Origin: Amnibacterium sp. CER49
GTDB taxonomy: Bacteria; Actinomycetota; Actinomycetes; Actinomycetales; Microbacteriaceae
NCBI RefSeq assembly: GCF_029846255.1
Contig: NZ_JARVWQ010000001.1
Coordinates: 1,612,001 to 1,676,000 of the forward strand
Direction: 5' to 3'
DNA: 64,000 nucleotides
Part shown: piece by piece, positions 49,348 through 58,452 of the stretch
How positions within the stretch are numbered: position 1 is the first letter of the stretch
How the letters are laid out: every line of letters begins with the position of its first letter
Notes under the pieces: generated by a model
What the model was told of the DNA's origin: nothing
The model's database searches: none
The model's input: the letters and a program-made list of their open reading frames with translations, nothing else
Position numbers and translations under genes: made by a program

Positions 49348-50253
49348 ATGGCATCCGAGGACCGGCTGTTCGACCGACGCGCGCTCGCGACGACAGGGCT
49401 GGAGCGGCCCGACCGGACAGCGGGCACCGGCCTCGAGCGGGTGCGGCGGGGCGTGTACGCGATCGCCGGCGCCGATCAGGACGCCGCCGCGCGGTACCGA
49501 CGGCATGTCCTGGCCGCGGACCGCACACTGGCCGGGCCACGGCTCTTCTCGCACGAGTCCGCGGCGGTCCTGCTCGGCCTGCCCGTGCTGTGCTGGCCCC
49601 GGGAGGTCCACCTCCTCGAGGAGCGCCGCTCGGGAGGACGGTCCCAGCTCGACATCCGGCGGCACTGCGTCGGACTCGAGAGGGCCGATCCGGTGTGGAT
49701 CGACGGCGTGCTCGTCACCTCGCCGGCTCGAACCGTGTTCGACCTGGCTCTGGCGCGGCCGTTCGTCGATGCCGTGGTCGTCGCGGACGCGGCGTTGCGG
49801 CTCCACCCAGGAGTGCGCGAGCAGCTGTCCGACATCGCGGAGTGGTACGGCCACCGGCGCGGCCACGCACGCCTCGCGCGGGTGCTCGCCTTTGCGAACG
49901 GGCTGTCCGGCTCGCCCGGGGAGTCGGTCAGCCGGGTGCAGATCCACGAATCGGGGTTCATCGCTCCGATGCTGCAGTTCGAGGTCGTGACCGGCGGGCG
50001 CAGCGAGTTCGGCGACTTCGGCTGGCCTGAAGTCCGGGCGCTCGGCGAGTTCGACGGCGAGGTGAAGTACCGGGAGGACCGCTACCGGCTCGGCGGATCC
50101 GTCGAGGACGTCGTCGTACGCGAGAAGAACCGGGAGAACCGGATGCGCCGGGTGATGCCGCGCTTCGCGCGGTGGGACTGGCGCGACCTGCGTGCTGGGC
50201 GCCTTGAGCGCATCCTTGTGGCCGCAGGCGTGCCGAAGCGCGTCGCGCGGTAG
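49348..50253 (+). CDS. AbiEi-type antitoxin-domain protein with nuclease-like C-terminus, orphan
   Basis: The product has 301 residues. The N-terminal part (ERVRRGVYAIAG, then LFSHESAAVLLGLP and DGVLVTSPARTVFDLALARP) matches the AbiEi-type antitoxin/transcription regulator domain of type IV toxin-antitoxin systems. The C-terminal 100 residues (SVSRVQIHESGFIAPMLQFE, SEFGDFGWPEVRALGEFDGE) resemble the DUF559/Vsr-like nuclease fold. No AbiEii-type nucleotidyltransferase toxin lies beside it. The ATG at 49348 is chosen because upstream sequence is repeat and non-coding. Its stop codon lies in the outer part of the right palindrome copy, so gene and repeat evolved together. Activity is unknown. 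Confidence 0.7.
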   Translation: MASEDRLFDRRALATTGLERPDRTAGTGLERVRRGVYAIAGADQDAAARYRRHVLAADRTLAGPRLFSHESAAVLLGLPVLCWPREVHLLEERRSGGRSQLDIRRHCVGLERADPVWIDGVLVTSPARTVFDLALARPFVDAVVVADAALRLHPGVREQLSDIAEWYGHRRGHARLARVLAFANGLSGSPGESVSRVQIHESGFIAPMLQFEVVTGGRSEFGDFGWPEVRALGEFDGEVKYREDRYRLGGSVEDVVVREKNRENRMRRVMPRFARWDWRDLRAGRLERILVAAGVPKRVAR

Positions 50254-50310
50254 CTCTGGCGTCGCGCGGTACGCATGCCTACCGCGCGACGCCACAAGTA
50301 CCGCGCGACG
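50241..50310. repeat. Right copy of the palindrome flanking the AbiEi-like gene
   Basis: The core 50257-50294 has a 15-bp perfect stem with the same 8-nt centre as the left copy. Around it CGTCGCGCGGTA occurs at 50241-50252 and 50260-50271, and its complement at 50280-50291 and 50299-50310. This makes a nested 70-bp palindrome centred at 50275.5. The left end forms the last codons and stop of the AbiEi-like gene. It may also terminate that gene. Confidence 0.85.
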
Positions 50311-50799
50311 CGGAAGAACGGGATGCGGCCTGGACGGGGGCGCGGCGACGCGGGCACGGCAGCGCGGGCGCGGGAACACCGCGCGGGGCGCGACCGTTGC
50401 ACCCTCGGAAGCACGGGCACCCGGGCGCGACACGCCCGAGTTGCAACCCCTCCGGGGGTATGGCAAAATCTTCGAGTTCCACATTCCGGGGACGACCTGC
50501 CGCAGCGCGGTCGGAGCCCGGATCACTGTCAGGCAGTGCATAGCCCTCCGGCTAGGCCGCGGACAGCAGAACACTCGGCGCCTCGCTCCGCAGCAGCGGA
50601 ACGGGCAGGCATCGACGCGCGCGAACCCGATTCGCATGAAGCGCTGCATGCCGTCCGCGGTGCGCCGTGCCCCGACAGCAGAACAGCGGTGCGGATCGCG
50701 CTCCACCCGGCACGGGTGCGGGCACGAGTCGGCCGGAGAACCAACCCACGAACGGCGAGCAGCCCTCATCAGGCGGCACGCACGGAAGCTGAGGAATCC
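50311..50799 (+). other. S10 operon promoter region and long 5' leader
   Basis: About 490 bp without a gene. It holds a CGGGCG-CGACA-CGCCCG stem (50422-50438), the putative S10 promoter at 50441-50469 and then a leader of about 320 nt before rpsJ. The leader contains several short hairpins (for example CACTG-TCAGG-CAGTG at 50524-50538) and a 12-bp direct repeat GACAGCAGAACA at 50562-50573 and 50674-50685. A regulated leader, like the L4-controlled S10 leader of E. coli, is possible, but no specific structure is recognised. Confidence 0.6.
50441..50469 (+). promoter_or_regulatory. Putative S10 operon promoter
   Basis: TTGCAA (50441-50446), a 17-bp spacer and CAAAAT (50464-50469), with TGG directly before the -10 box, which fits an extended -10 element. 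It is the best -35/-10 pair in the window and stands about 330 bp before rpsJ. Confidence 0.65.
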
Positions 50800-51108
50800 A
50801 TGGCGGGACAGAAGATCCGCATCCGACTGAAGTCGTACGACCACGCCGGCCTCGACAGCTCGGCCCGCAAGATCGTCGACACGGTCACCCGTGCGGGCGC
50901 CCAGGTCGTCGGCCCGGTGCCGCTGCCCACGGAGAAGAACGTGGTGGTCGTCATCCGCTCGCCGCACAAGTACAAGGACAGCCGCGAGCACTTCGAGATG
51001 CGCACCCACAAGCGGCTCATCGACATCATCGACCCGACGCCGAAGGCGGTCGACTCGCTCATGCGCCTCGACCTGCCCGCCGACGTCAACATCGAGATCA
51101 AGCTCTAA
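50800..51108 (+). CDS. rpsJ: 30S ribosomal protein S10
   Basis: S10 (NusE) is both a 30S head protein and a partner of NusB in antitermination. The product has 102 residues, standard: [20 protein letters not shown], then [20 protein letters not shown]. The ATG at 50800 follows GAGGAATCC. It heads the S10 operon, with rplC 10 bp downstream. The gene is preceded by an unusually long leader and stands 5 kb from tuf. Confidence 0.98.
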   Translation: MAGQKIRIRLKSYDHAGLDSSARKIVDTVTRAGAQVVGPVPLPTEKNVVVVIRSPHKYKDSREHFEMRTHKRLIDIIDPTPKAVDSLMRLDLPADVNIEIKL

Positions 51109-51118
51109 GGAACGCCAC

Positions 51119-51772
51119 ATGTCCACCGCGACACGGACCTTCTCCGGGCTGCTCGGCACCAAGCTCGGCATGACCCAGGTGTGGGGCGAGAACAACACGC
51201 TCGTGCCCGTCACCGTCATCGAGGTGACGCCGAACGTCGTCACCCAGATCCGCACGCCCGAGAAGGACGGCTACAGCGCCGTCCAGATCGCTGCCGGCCG
51301 CATCGACCCGCGCAAGGCCAACAAGCCCGCCGCCGGCCACTTCGCCGCCGCCGGCGTCACGCCCCGCCGCCACCTCACCGAGATCCGCACCGCGAACGCG
51401 GGCGAGTTCGCCCTCGGTCAGGAGATCGCGGTCGACGTCTTCGAGCCCGGCAAGAAGGTCGACGTCGTCGGCACCAGCAAGGGCAAGGGCACGGCCGGCG
51501 TCATGAAGCGCCACAACTTCCGCGGCGTCTCCGCGAGCCACGGCTCGCACCGCAACCACCGCAAGCCCGGCTCGATCGGCGCCTCGTCGACGCCGAGCCG
51601 CGTGTTCAAGGGCATGCGCATGGCGGGCCGCATGGGCAACGAGCGCACCACGGTGCTGAACCTCGTCGTCCACTCCGTCGACGCCGAGCGGGGCCTCCTG
51701 CTCGTCAAGGGCGCGGTGCCCGGTGCCCGCGGCCGACTCGTCTTCGTCCGCGACGCCGTGAAGGGAGCCTGA
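51119..51772 (+). CDS. rplC: 50S ribosomal protein L3
   Basis: L3 is an early assembly protein with a long loop reaching the peptidyl-transferase centre. The product has 217 residues, standard. [20 protein letters not shown] opens the protein, and the central loop [20 protein letters not shown] and the [18 protein letters not shown] segment are conserved. The ATG at 51119 follows AAGGAACGCC. rplD begins 2 bp after its stop. Confidence 0.98.
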   Translation: MSTATRTFSGLLGTKLGMTQVWGENNTLVPVTVIEVTPNVVTQIRTPEKDGYSAVQIAAGRIDPRKANKPAAGHFAAAGVTPRRHLTEIRTANAGEFALGQEIAVDVFEPGKKVDVVGTSKGKGTAGVMKRHNFRGVSASHGSHRNHRKPGSIGASSTPSRVFKGMRMAGRMGNERTTVLNLVVHSVDAERGLLLVKGAVPGARGRLVFVRDAVKGA

Positions 51773-51774
51773 GC

Positions 51775-52413
51775 ATGGCCGAGGTCACGCAGGGCACGCT
51801 GCCCGCAGAGCTGTTCGACGTCCCCACGAACGTCCCGCTCCTCCACCAGGTCGTGACGGCGCAGCTCGCCGCCGCGCGCCAGGGCACGCACAAGACCAAG
51901 AACCGCGGCGAGGTGTCCGGCTCGGGCGTCAAGCCGTTCAAGCAGAAGGGCACGGGCCGCTCCCGTCAGGGCTCGGTCCGCGCGCCGGAGCACCGCGGCG
52001 GTGGCGTCGTCCACGGCCCCGTGCCGCGCAACTACGCGCAGCGCACCCCGAAGAAGATGATCGCCGCCGCGCTGCTCGGCGCGCTCTCGGACCGCGCCCG
52101 CGCCGGCCGCGTGCACGTGCTCGAGGGCCTGGGCACCGGCGAGCGCCCGTCCACCAAGCAGGCCGCCGAGGCCCTCGCCGCCACCCGCGGCGGCAAGCGC
52201 CAGCTCGTGGTGGTCGGCCGCGACGAGTCGGTCGCGCTCCTCTCGGTGCGCAACCTGAAGACCGTCGACCTGCTGTTCGTCGACCAGCTGAACGCCTACG
52301 ACGTGCTGCTCGCGGACGACGTCGTGTTCACCCGGGCCGCCATGGACGCCTTCGTCGCTGCCAAGGGCGGCGCGCAGGGCGCGGCGACCACCGATGAGGA
52401 GGCCAGCGCGTGA
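51775..52413 (+). CDS. rplD: 50S ribosomal protein L4
   Basis: L4 lines the exit tunnel and represses the S10 operon in some bacteria. The product has 212 residues. The tunnel loop is recognisable ([35 protein letters not shown]), as is the C-terminal Rossmann-like part ([20 protein letters not shown]). A short acidic Ala-rich tail is present. The ATG lies two bases after rplC, and its end overlaps the GTG of rplW by four bases. AAGGGAGCC serves as the ribosome binding site. Confidence 0.98.
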   Translation: MAEVTQGTLPAELFDVPTNVPLLHQVVTAQLAAARQGTHKTKNRGEVSGSGVKPFKQKGTGRSRQGSVRAPEHRGGGVVHGPVPRNYAQRTPKKMIAAALLGALSDRARAGRVHVLEGLGTGERPSTKQAAEALAATRGGKRQLVVVGRDESVALLSVRNLKTVDLLFVDQLNAYDVLLADDVVFTRAAMDAFVAAKGGAQGAATTDEEASA

Positions 52414-52721
52414 GCGACACCAGCGCGATCAACTACAAGGACCCGCGTGACGTGATCCTGCGTCCCGTCGTGTCCGAGAAGAGCTATGGGCTCATCGACG
52501 AGGGCAAGTACACCTTCCTCGTCGACCCCCGCGCGAACAAGACCGAGATCAAGCTCGCCATCGAGAAGATCTTCGGCGTCCAGGTCGCGAGCATCACCAC
52601 CGCGAACCGGCAGGGCAAGACGCGCCGGACCCGCTTCGGCACCGGCAAGCGCAAGGACACGAAGCGCGCCATCGTCTCGCTGAAGTCCGGCTCCATCGAC
52701 ATCTTCACGGCCGTCGGCTAG
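52410..52721 (+). CDS. rplW: 50S ribosomal protein L23
   Basis: L23 sits at the exit of the peptide tunnel and is the docking site for trigger factor and SRP. The product has 103 residues, standard: [39 protein letters not shown] and the conserved loop [20 protein letters not shown]. The GTG overlaps rplD; GAGGAGGCC lies just upstream. rplB follows after 19 bp. Confidence 0.97.
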   Translation: MSDTSAINYKDPRDVILRPVVSEKSYGLIDEGKYTFLVDPRANKTEIKLAIEKIFGVQVASITTANRQGKTRRTRFGTGKRKDTKRAIVSLKSGSIDIFTAVG

Positions 52722-52740
52722 GCGCGCAGGAGGAACAGCA

Positions 52741-53580
52741 ATGGCAATCCGCAACTACAAGCCGACGAGCGCGGGCCGTCGCGGCTCGTCCGTGGCCGAC
52801 TTCGCCGAGGTCACCCGGTCGACGCCCGAGAAGAGCCTCCTCCGTCCGCTGTCGAAGACCGGCGGTCGCAACAACCAGGGGCGCATCACCACCCGTCACA
52901 TCGGTGGCGGTCACAAGCGCCAGTACCGGGTCATCGACTTCCGCCGTGCCGACAAGGACGGCGTCGACGCCCGCGTCGCGCACATCGAGTACGACCCGAA
53001 CCGCACCGCGCGCATCGCGCTGCTGCACTTCGTGGACGGCGAGAAGCGCTACATCCTCGCGCCGACCCGCCTCTCGCAGGGCGACACGGTCGAGACCGGG
53101 CCCGAGGCCGACATCAAGCCGGGCAACAACCTGCCGCTCCGCAACATCCCCGTCGGCACCGTGGTGCACGCCATCGAGCTCCGCCCGGGTGGCGGCGCCA
53201 AGATGGCCCGCTCCGCCGGCGCCTCGGTGCGGCTCGTCGCCAAGGACGGCCCGTACGCGCAGCTGCGCCTCCCCTCGGGCGAGGTCCGCAACGTCGACGT
53301 CCGCTGCCGCGCGACCGTCGGCGAGGTCGGCAACGCCGAGCAGTCGAACATCAGCTGGGGCAAGGCCGGCCGCAAGCGCTGGAAGGGCGTCCGCCCGACC
53401 GTGCGCGGTGTCGCCATGAACCCGATCGACCACCCGCACGGCGGTGGCGAGGGCAAGACGAGCGGTGGTCGCCACCCCGTCAGCCCGTGGGGTCAGGCCG
53501 AGGGTCGCACCCGGCACCCCAACAAGGAGAGCGACAAGCTCATCGTCCGCCGCCGGACCGTCGGCAAGAAGCGCAAGTAG
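52741..53580 (+). CDS. rplB: 50S ribosomal protein L2
   Basis: L2 is needed for subunit association and peptidyl transfer. The product has 279 residues, standard: [40 protein letters not shown], and the functionally important His in [21 protein letters not shown] strong GCAGGAGGAACAGC ribosome binding site precedes the ATG. rpsS begins 11 bp after the stop. Confidence 0.99.
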   Translation: MAIRNYKPTSAGRRGSSVADFAEVTRSTPEKSLLRPLSKTGGRNNQGRITTRHIGGGHKRQYRVIDFRRADKDGVDARVAHIEYDPNRTARIALLHFVDGEKRYILAPTRLSQGDTVETGPEADIKPGNNLPLRNIPVGTVVHAIELRPGGGAKMARSAGASVRLVAKDGPYAQLRLPSGEVRNVDVRCRATVGEVGNAEQSNISWGKAGRKRWKGVRPTVRGVAMNPIDHPHGGGEGKTSGGRHPVSPWGQAEGRTRHPNKESDKLIVRRRTVGKKRK

Positions 53581-53591
53581 GAGTTGCCGAG

Positions 53592-53873
53592 ATGCCTCGC
53601 AGCCTGAAGAAGGGCCCCTTCGTCGACGAGCACCTGCTGACGAAGGTCCACAAGCAGAACGACAACAACTCGAAGCAGGTCATCCGCACCTGGTCGCGTC
53701 GTTCGATGATCATCCCCGCGATGCTCGGCCACACCATCGCCGTGCACGACGGGCGCAAGCACATCCCCGTCTTCGTGACGGAGGCGATGGTCGGGCACAA
53801 GCTCGGCGAGTTCGCCCCCACCCGCACCTTCCGCGGCCACGAGAAGGACGACAAGAAGGGTCGCCGCCGCTGA
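53592..53873 (+). CDS. rpsS: 30S ribosomal protein S19
   Basis: S19 lies in the 30S head with S13 and contacts the A-site tRNA. The product has 93 residues, standard: [58 protein letters not shown]. The ATG at 53592 follows AGGAGTTGCC, the first bases of which belong to the rplB stop. rplV starts 24 bp downstream. Confidence 0.98.
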   Translation: MPRSLKKGPFVDEHLLTKVHKQNDNNSKQVIRTWSRRSMIIPAMLGHTIAVHDGRKHIPVFVTEAMVGHKLGEFAPTRTFRGHEKDDKKGRRR

Positions 53874-53897
53874 CGCGGGGGCTGAAGGAGCAGACGA

Positions 53898-54293
53898 ATG
53901 GTTGAGTCCAGCGCGCGGCTGCGGCAGGTCCGCATCACGCCGCAGAAGGCCCGTCGCGTCGTCGACCTCATCCGCGGCAAGCAGGCGGAGGAGGCCCTGG
54001 CGATCCTGAAGTTCTCGCCGCAGGCCGCGGCCACCCCGGTGTACAAGCTGGTCGCCTCGGCGATCGCGAACGCCCGGGTCAAGGCCGACGCGGCCAGCAC
54101 GAACCTCGACGACCGCGACCTGGTCGTCGCCCGCGCGTTCGTGGACGAGGGCACCACGCTCAAGCGGTTCCAGCCGCGGGCGCAGGGCCGCGCGTTCCGC
54201 ATCAACAAGCGCACGAGTCACATCACCGTCGTGCTCGCGACCCCGGACGAGGAGTCCGTCGTGCGGGCACCCAAGAAGGCGAGGAACCGCTGA
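53898..54293 (+). CDS. rplV: 50S ribosomal protein L22
   Basis: L22 spans the large subunit and reaches the tunnel constriction, where changes give macrolide resistance. The product has 131 residues. [20 protein letters not shown] opens the protein; the tunnel beta-hairpin [20 protein letters not shown] is intact. A 15-residue basic tail is present. GAAGGAGC precedes the ATG. The stop shares one base with rpsC (TGATG). Confidence 0.98.
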   Translation: MVESSARLRQVRITPQKARRVVDLIRGKQAEEALAILKFSPQAAATPVYKLVASAIANARVKADAASTNLDDRDLVVARAFVDEGTTLKRFQPRAQGRAFRINKRTSHITVVLATPDEESVVRAPKKARNR

Positions 54294-55036
54294 TGGGCCA
54301 GAAGGTCAACCCGTACGGCTTCCGCCTCGGCATCACCACCGATCACGTCTCGCGCTGGTTCTCGGACTCGCGCAAGCCCGGTCAGCGGTACAGCGACTTC
54401 GTCGCCGAGGACGTGAAGATCCGCCAGCTGCTGTCGAAGAGCCTCGACCGTGCCGGCATCGCCCGCATCGAGATCGAGCGCACCCGCGACCGCGTCCGCG
54501 TGGACATCCACACGGCCCGCCCGGGCATCGTCATCGGCCGCCGCGGCGCCGAGGCCGAGCGCATCCGCGGCGACCTCGAGAAGCTGACGAAGAAGCAGAT
54601 CCAGCTGAACATCCTCGAGGTGAAGAACCCCGAGGCCGAGGCGCAGCTCGTCGCCCAGGGCATCGCCGAGCAGCTCTCCGCCCGCGTGGCCTTCCGCCGC
54701 GCGATGCGCAAGGGCCTGCAGAGCGCCCAGCGCGCCGGCGCCAAGGGCGTCCGCGTGCAGGTGTCCGGTCGCCTCGGCGGCGCGGAGATGAGCCGCAGCG
54801 AGTTCTACCGCGAGGGCCGGGTGCCGCTGCACACGCTCCGCGCGAACATCGACTACGGCTTCTACGAGGCCAAGACCACCTTCGGCCGCATCGGCGTGAA
54901 GGTCTGGATCTACAAGGGCGACATCACGAACAAGGAGCTCGCGCGCGAGCAGGCGAGCCAGCCCGGCCGCCGGCCCGAGCGCGGCGACCGTCGCGGCGGC
55001 CGTCGCGACCAGGCCCTGGAAGGAGCGAACGCCTGA
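54293..55036 (+). CDS. rpsC: 30S ribosomal protein S3
   Basis: S3 forms part of the mRNA entry site and helicase. The product has 247 residues. [20 protein letters not shown] starts the protein, followed by the KH domain with the GxxG loop in [14 protein letters not shown] and the C-terminal domain [20 protein letters not shown]. The last 30 residues are an Arg/Gly-rich tail ([14 protein letters not shown]) typical of actinobacteria. ATG and stop overlap the neighbouring genes by one base each. Confidence 0.98.
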   Translation: MGQKVNPYGFRLGITTDHVSRWFSDSRKPGQRYSDFVAEDVKIRQLLSKSLDRAGIARIEIERTRDRVRVDIHTARPGIVIGRRGAEAERIRGDLEKLTKKQIQLNILEVKNPEAEAQLVAQGIAEQLSARVAFRRAMRKGLQSAQRAGAKGVRVQVSGRLGGAEMSRSEFYREGRVPLHTLRANIDYGFYEAKTTFGRIGVKVWIYKGDITNKELAREQASQPGRRPERGDRRGGRRDQALEGANA

Positions 55037-55455
55037 TGCTGATCCCTCGACGCGTCAAGCACCGCAAGCAGCACCACCCGGGCCGCAGCGGCCAGGCCAC
55101 CGGCGGCACGAAGGTCACCTTCGGCGAGTTCGGCATCCAGGCGCTCACCCCGGCGTACGTGACGAACCGGCAGATCGAGTCCGCCCGTATCGCCATGACC
55201 CGCCACATCAAGCGCGGCGGCAAGGTCTGGATCAACATCTACCCGGACCGCCCGCTCACGAAGAAGCCCGCCGAGACCCGCATGGGTTCCGGGAAGGGTT
55301 CGCCCGAGTGGTGGGTTGCCAACGTCAAGCCCGGTCGCGTCCTCTTCGAGGTCGCCGGCGTCAACGAGCAGCTCGCCCGCGAGGCGCTGCTCCGGGCCAT
55401 CCACAAGCTGCCGCTCAAGGCACGCATCATCCAGCGCGAGGAGGGGGACGCCTGA
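55036..55455 (+). CDS. rplP: 50S ribosomal protein L16
   Basis: L16 helps place the A-site tRNA near the peptidyl-transferase centre. The product has 139 residues, standard: [39 protein letters not shown], and the functionally important loop [20 protein letters not shown]. The ATG overlaps the rpsC stop; GGAAGGAGCG lies upstream inside rpsC. The stop overlaps the rpmC start. Confidence 0.98.
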   Translation: MLIPRRVKHRKQHHPGRSGQATGGTKVTFGEFGIQALTPAYVTNRQIESARIAMTRHIKRGGKVWINIYPDRPLTKKPAETRMGSGKGSPEWWVANVKPGRVLFEVAGVNEQLAREALLRAIHKLPLKARIIQREEGDA

Positions 55456-55790
55456 TGGTCGTCGGATCCAAGAACCTCGCCCCGGCCGAGCTCGACACGT
55501 TCGAGAACAGCCGGCTCGTCGAGGAGCTGCGGAAGGCCAAGGAGGAGCTGTTCAACCTCCGCTTCCAGTCGGCCACCGGCCAGCTCGAGGGGCACGGGCG
55601 CGTGCGCGCGGTCAAGCGCGACATCGCCCGCATCTACACCGTGATGCGCGAGCGCGAGCTCGGCATCCGTGCCACGCCGGCTCCCGCCGCCACCCCGGCT
55701 GCGGCGCCGAAGAAGGCCCGGTCCCGCAAGGCCGCCGACGAGTCGGCGACCGAGGCCCCGGCCGAGACCACTCCCGAGGAGACGAAGTAA
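55455..55790 (+). CDS. rpmC: 50S ribosomal protein L29, extended C-terminus
   Basis: L29 is a two-helix protein near the tunnel exit. The family core is residues 8-75 ([59 protein letters not shown]). The product has 111 residues rather than the usual 65-75 because of an Ala/Pro/Glu-rich tail of about 35 residues. The ATG overlaps the rplP stop, and the stop overlaps the rpsQ start (TAATG). Confidence 0.97.
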   Translation: MVVGSKNLAPAELDTFENSRLVEELRKAKEELFNLRFQSATGQLEGHGRVRAVKRDIARIYTVMRERELGIRATPAPAATPAAAPKKARSRKAADESATEAPAETTPEETK

Positions 55791-56104
55791 TGGCGAAGGC
55801 AACGCCCGCGCCCGCGGAGCCGCAGGCCACCGCGACGGCGACCGCCGCCACCTCGCGCGGCTACCGCAAGGTGCGTCGCGGCTACGTGACCAGCGACAAG
55901 ATGGAGAAGACCATCGTCGTCGAGGTCGAGGACCGCGTGAAGCACCCCCTCTACGGCAAGGTCATCCGCCGCACGTCCAAGGTCAAGGCCCACGACGAGA
56001 CCGGCGCTGCCGGCGTCGGCGACCTCGTCGTCATCAGCGAGACGCGGCCGCTCTCGGCCACGAAGCGCTGGCGTCTCGTCGAGATCCTCGAGAAGGCGAA
56101 GTAA
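55790..56104 (+). CDS. rpsQ: 30S ribosomal protein S17
   Basis: S17 is a primary 16S rRNA-binding OB-fold protein. The product has 104 residues. A 25-residue Ala/Thr/Pro-rich N-terminal extension precedes the core ([60 protein letters not shown]). The ATG overlaps the rpmC stop. rplN starts 3 bp after its end. Confidence 0.97.
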   Translation: MAKATPAPAEPQATATATAATSRGYRKVRRGYVTSDKMEKTIVVEVEDRVKHPLYGKVIRRTSKVKAHDETGAAGVGDLVVISETRPLSATKRWRLVEILEKAK

Positions 56105-56107
56105 CCG

Positions 56108-56476
56108 ATGATCCAGCAGGAGACCCGGCTCAAGGTCGCCGACAACACCGGCGCCAAGGAGCTGCTCGCCATCCGCGTGCTCGGCGGCTCGGGCCGGCGC
56201 TACGCCGGCCTCGGCGACGTGATCGTCGCCACCGTCAAGGACGCGATCCCCGGCGGCAACGTGAAGAAGGGCGACGTCGTCAAGGCGGTCGTCGTCCGCA
56301 CCGTCAAGGAGACCCGTCGTCCCGACGGCTCCTACATCCGCTTCGACGAGAACGCGGCGGTGATCTTGAAGAACGACGGCGACCCGCGCGGCACGCGCAT
56401 CTTCGGGCCGGTCGGTCGTGAGCTGCGCGACAAGCGCTTCATGAAGATCATCTCGCTCGCACCGGAGGTGATCTGA
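56108..56476 (+). CDS. rplN: 50S ribosomal protein L14
   Basis: L14 makes intersubunit bridge B8 and binds RsfS. The product has 122 residues, exactly the standard length: [40 protein letters not shown] and [20 protein letters not shown]. It opens the spc gene group, with no visible promoter of its own, since it starts 3 bp after rpsQ. Confidence 0.98.
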   Translation: MIQQETRLKVADNTGAKELLAIRVLGGSGRRYAGLGDVIVATVKDAIPGGNVKKGDVVKAVVVRTVKETRRPDGSYIRFDENAAVILKNDGDPRGTRIFGPVGRELRDKRFMKIISLAPEVI

Positions 56477-56479
56477 ACC

Positions 56480-56839
56480 ATGGCGAAGATCAAGAAGGGC
56501 GATCTCGTCCAGGTGATCTCGGGCGCCACCCAGGCCCGCGGCGGCGACCGCGGCAAGCAGGGCAAGGTGCTCGAGGTGCTGGTCGAGAAGAACCGCGTCC
56601 TCGTCGAGGGCGTCAACTTCGTGACGCGTCACGTGCGGGTCGGCCAGACCCAGCGCGGCTCGCGCACGGGCGGCCTCGAGACGACCGAGGCGCCGATCCA
56701 CATCTCGAACGTCGCGCTCGTCGACCCCGAGACCAAGAAGCCGACCCGCGTCGGCCACCGGGTCGAGCAGGTCACGAAGGACGGCGTCACGAAGAACGTC
56801 CGCGTGCGCTACGCGAAGAAGTCCGGGAAGGACCTGTAA
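56480..56839 (+). CDS. rplX: 50S ribosomal protein L24
   Basis: L24 is an assembly initiator with a KOW motif. The product has 119 residues. [40 protein letters not shown] is the KOW domain, and [20 protein letters not shown] the conserved second part. The ATG lies 3 bp after rplN and the gene is followed by rplE after 3 bp. GAGGTGATC near the rplN end can act as ribosome binding site. Confidence 0.97.
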   Translation: MAKIKKGDLVQVISGATQARGGDRGKQGKVLEVLVEKNRVLVEGVNFVTRHVRVGQTQRGSRTGGLETTEAPIHISNVALVDPETKKPTRVGHRVEQVTKDGVTKNVRVRYAKKSGKDL

Positions 56840-56842
56840 CCC

Positions 56843-57436
56843 ATGAGCACCACCACTCCTGCCGCGCCGGCTGAGAAAGTTCAGCCGCGCCTCAAGCAGC
56901 AGTACCGGAGCCGCATCGTCGAGGACCTCACGAAGCAGTTCGGCTATGCGAACGTGAACCAGGTCCCGCGCCTCGTGAAGGTCGTCGTGAACACCGGCGT
57001 CGGCGACGCCGCGCGCGACGGCAAGATCATGGACGGCGCGGTCGCCGACCTCACGAAGATCACGGGCCAGAAGCCGCAGGTGACCCGCGCCCGCAAGTCC
57101 ATCGCGCAGTTCAAGCTGCGCGAGGGCCAGCCCATCGGCGCGCACGTCACGCTGCGGGGCGACCGGGCGTGGGAGTTCCTCGACCGCCTGCTGTCGCTCG
57201 CGCTGCCCCGCATCCGCGACTTCCGCGGGCTCTCCGACCGCCAGTTCGACGGCAACGGCAACTACACGTTCGGGCTCACCGAGCAGAGCGTGTTCCACGA
57301 GATCGACCAGGACCGCATCGACCGGGTCCGCGGCTTCGACATCACCGTCGTCACCACGGCGAAGACCGACGACGAGGGCCGCGCGCTGCTCCGCGCGCTC
57401 GGCTTCCCGTTCCGCACCGCCAACCAGACCGCCTGA
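56843..57436 (+). CDS. rplE: 50S ribosomal protein L5
   Basis: L5 binds 5S rRNA and contacts the P-site tRNA. The product has 197 residues, with a 13-residue Thr/Ala/Pro extension before the core: [80 protein letters not shown]. In most actinobacteria rpsN (zinc-type S14) follows, but here only 71 bp with two small hairpins separate rplE from rpsH. Confidence 0.98.
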   Translation: MSTTTPAAPAEKVQPRLKQQYRSRIVEDLTKQFGYANVNQVPRLVKVVVNTGVGDAARDGKIMDGAVADLTKITGQKPQVTRARKSIAQFKLREGQPIGAHVTLRGDRAWEFLDRLLSLALPRIRDFRGLSDRQFDGNGNYTFGLTEQSVFHEIDQDRIDRVRGFDITVVTTAKTDDEGRALLRALGFPFRTANQTA

Positions 57437-57483
57437 CGCTCCCCAGAGCGTCCTGACCGCTCCAGGTCGCGCGATCCGCGCGA
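57435..57483 (+). other. Two small hairpins between rplE and rpsH, at the usual rpsN position
   Basis: GACGCTC-CCCA-GAGCGTC (57435-57452, overlapping the rplE stop) and TCGCGCG-ATC-CGCGCGA (57467-57483) are both perfect 7-bp stems. They fill the short gap where rpsN is normally encoded. They may reduce or process readthrough; function unknown. Confidence 0.6.
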
Positions 57484-57507
57484 TACCGGGCGAGGAAGAA
57501 GTCCACC

Positions 57508-57906
57508 ATGACGATGACCGATCCGGTCGCGGACCTGCTCACGCGGATCCGCAACGCGAACTCGGCCTACCACGAGACCATCGAGCTCCCCTCCTCCAAG
57601 CTGAAGGCGCACATCGCCGACATCCTGAAGAAGGAGGGCTACATCGCCGACTGGTCCGTCGCCGACGCCCGCGTGGGCAAGACGCTCACGCTGTCGCTCA
57701 AGTACGGCCCGAACCGCGAGCGCTCCATCGCCGGCATCAAGCGCGTCTCGAAGCCCGGCCTGCGCGTCTACGCCAAGTCGACCGAGATCCCCAAGGTGCT
57801 CGGCGGCCTCGGCGTCGCGATCCTGTCCACGTCCTCCGGTCTGCTGACCGACCGCGAGGCGACGAAGAAGGGCGTGGGCGGGGAAGTCCTCGCCTACGTG
57901 TGGTGA
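57508..57906 (+). CDS. rpsH: 30S ribosomal protein S8
   Basis: S8 binds the central domain of 16S rRNA and in E. coli represses the spc operon. The product has 132 residues, standard: [60 protein letters not shown] and [33 protein letters not shown] precedes the ATG. rplF begins 7 bp later. Confidence 0.98.
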   Translation: MTMTDPVADLLTRIRNANSAYHETIELPSSKLKAHIADILKKEGYIADWSVADARVGKTLTLSLKYGPNRERSIAGIKRVSKPGLRVYAKSTEIPKVLGGLGVAILSTSSGLLTDREATKKGVGGEVLAYVW

Positions 57907-57913
57907 GGTAACG

Positions 57914-58450
57914 ATGTCCCGTATCGGCAGACTCCCCATCGACATCCCCTCGGGTGTCGACGTGGCGGTCGACGGCAACGACGTCACCGTCACCGGCCCC
58001 AAGGGCACGCTCGCGCACACCGTCCCGCAGCCGCTCACCGTGGCGGTCGAGGACGGCCGCGTCGTGGTGTCCCGTCCCGACGACGAGCGCCGCTCGAAGT
58101 CGCTGCACGGCCTCACGCGCACCCTCATCGCGAACAACATCCTCGGCGTGACGCAGGGCTACTCGAAGGGCCTCGAGGTGGTCGGCACCGGCTACCGCGT
58201 GCAGGCCCGGGGCGCGAACATCGAGTTCGCGCTCGGCTTCTCGCACCCCGTGGTCGTCGAGCCGCCCGCCGGCATCACCTTCACGGTCGAGGGCAACAAC
58301 CGCCTCACCGTGTCGGGCATCGACAAGCAGGCCGTCGGCGAGACGGCTGCGAACATCCGCAAGATCCGCAAGCCCGAGCCGTACAAGGGCAAGGGCGTGC
58401 GCTACGCCGGCGAAGTGGTCCGCCGCAAGGCCGGGAAGGCAGGCAAGTAG
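57914..58450 (+). CDS. rplF: 50S ribosomal protein L6
   Basis: L6 lies near the factor-binding site. The product has 178 residues, standard, with two similar domains: [55 protein letters not shown] and the C-terminal signature [29 protein letters not shown] lies just before the ATG. rplR starts 2 bp after its stop. Confidence 0.98.
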   Translation: MSRIGRLPIDIPSGVDVAVDGNDVTVTGPKGTLAHTVPQPLTVAVEDGRVVVSRPDDERRSKSLHGLTRTLIANNILGVTQGYSKGLEVVGTGYRVQARGANIEFALGFSHPVVVEPPAGITFTVEGNNRLTVSGIDKQAVGETAANIRKIRKPEPYKGKGVRYAGEVVRRKAGKAGK

Positions 58451-58452
58451 GC

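Noticed and set aside
50447-50460. CCCC-TCC-GGGGG in the S10 promoter as a member of the motility motif
   Set aside because: It lies inside the -35/-10 spacer, lacks the TC extension and has a different distance to the -10 box; probably chance in GC-rich DNA.
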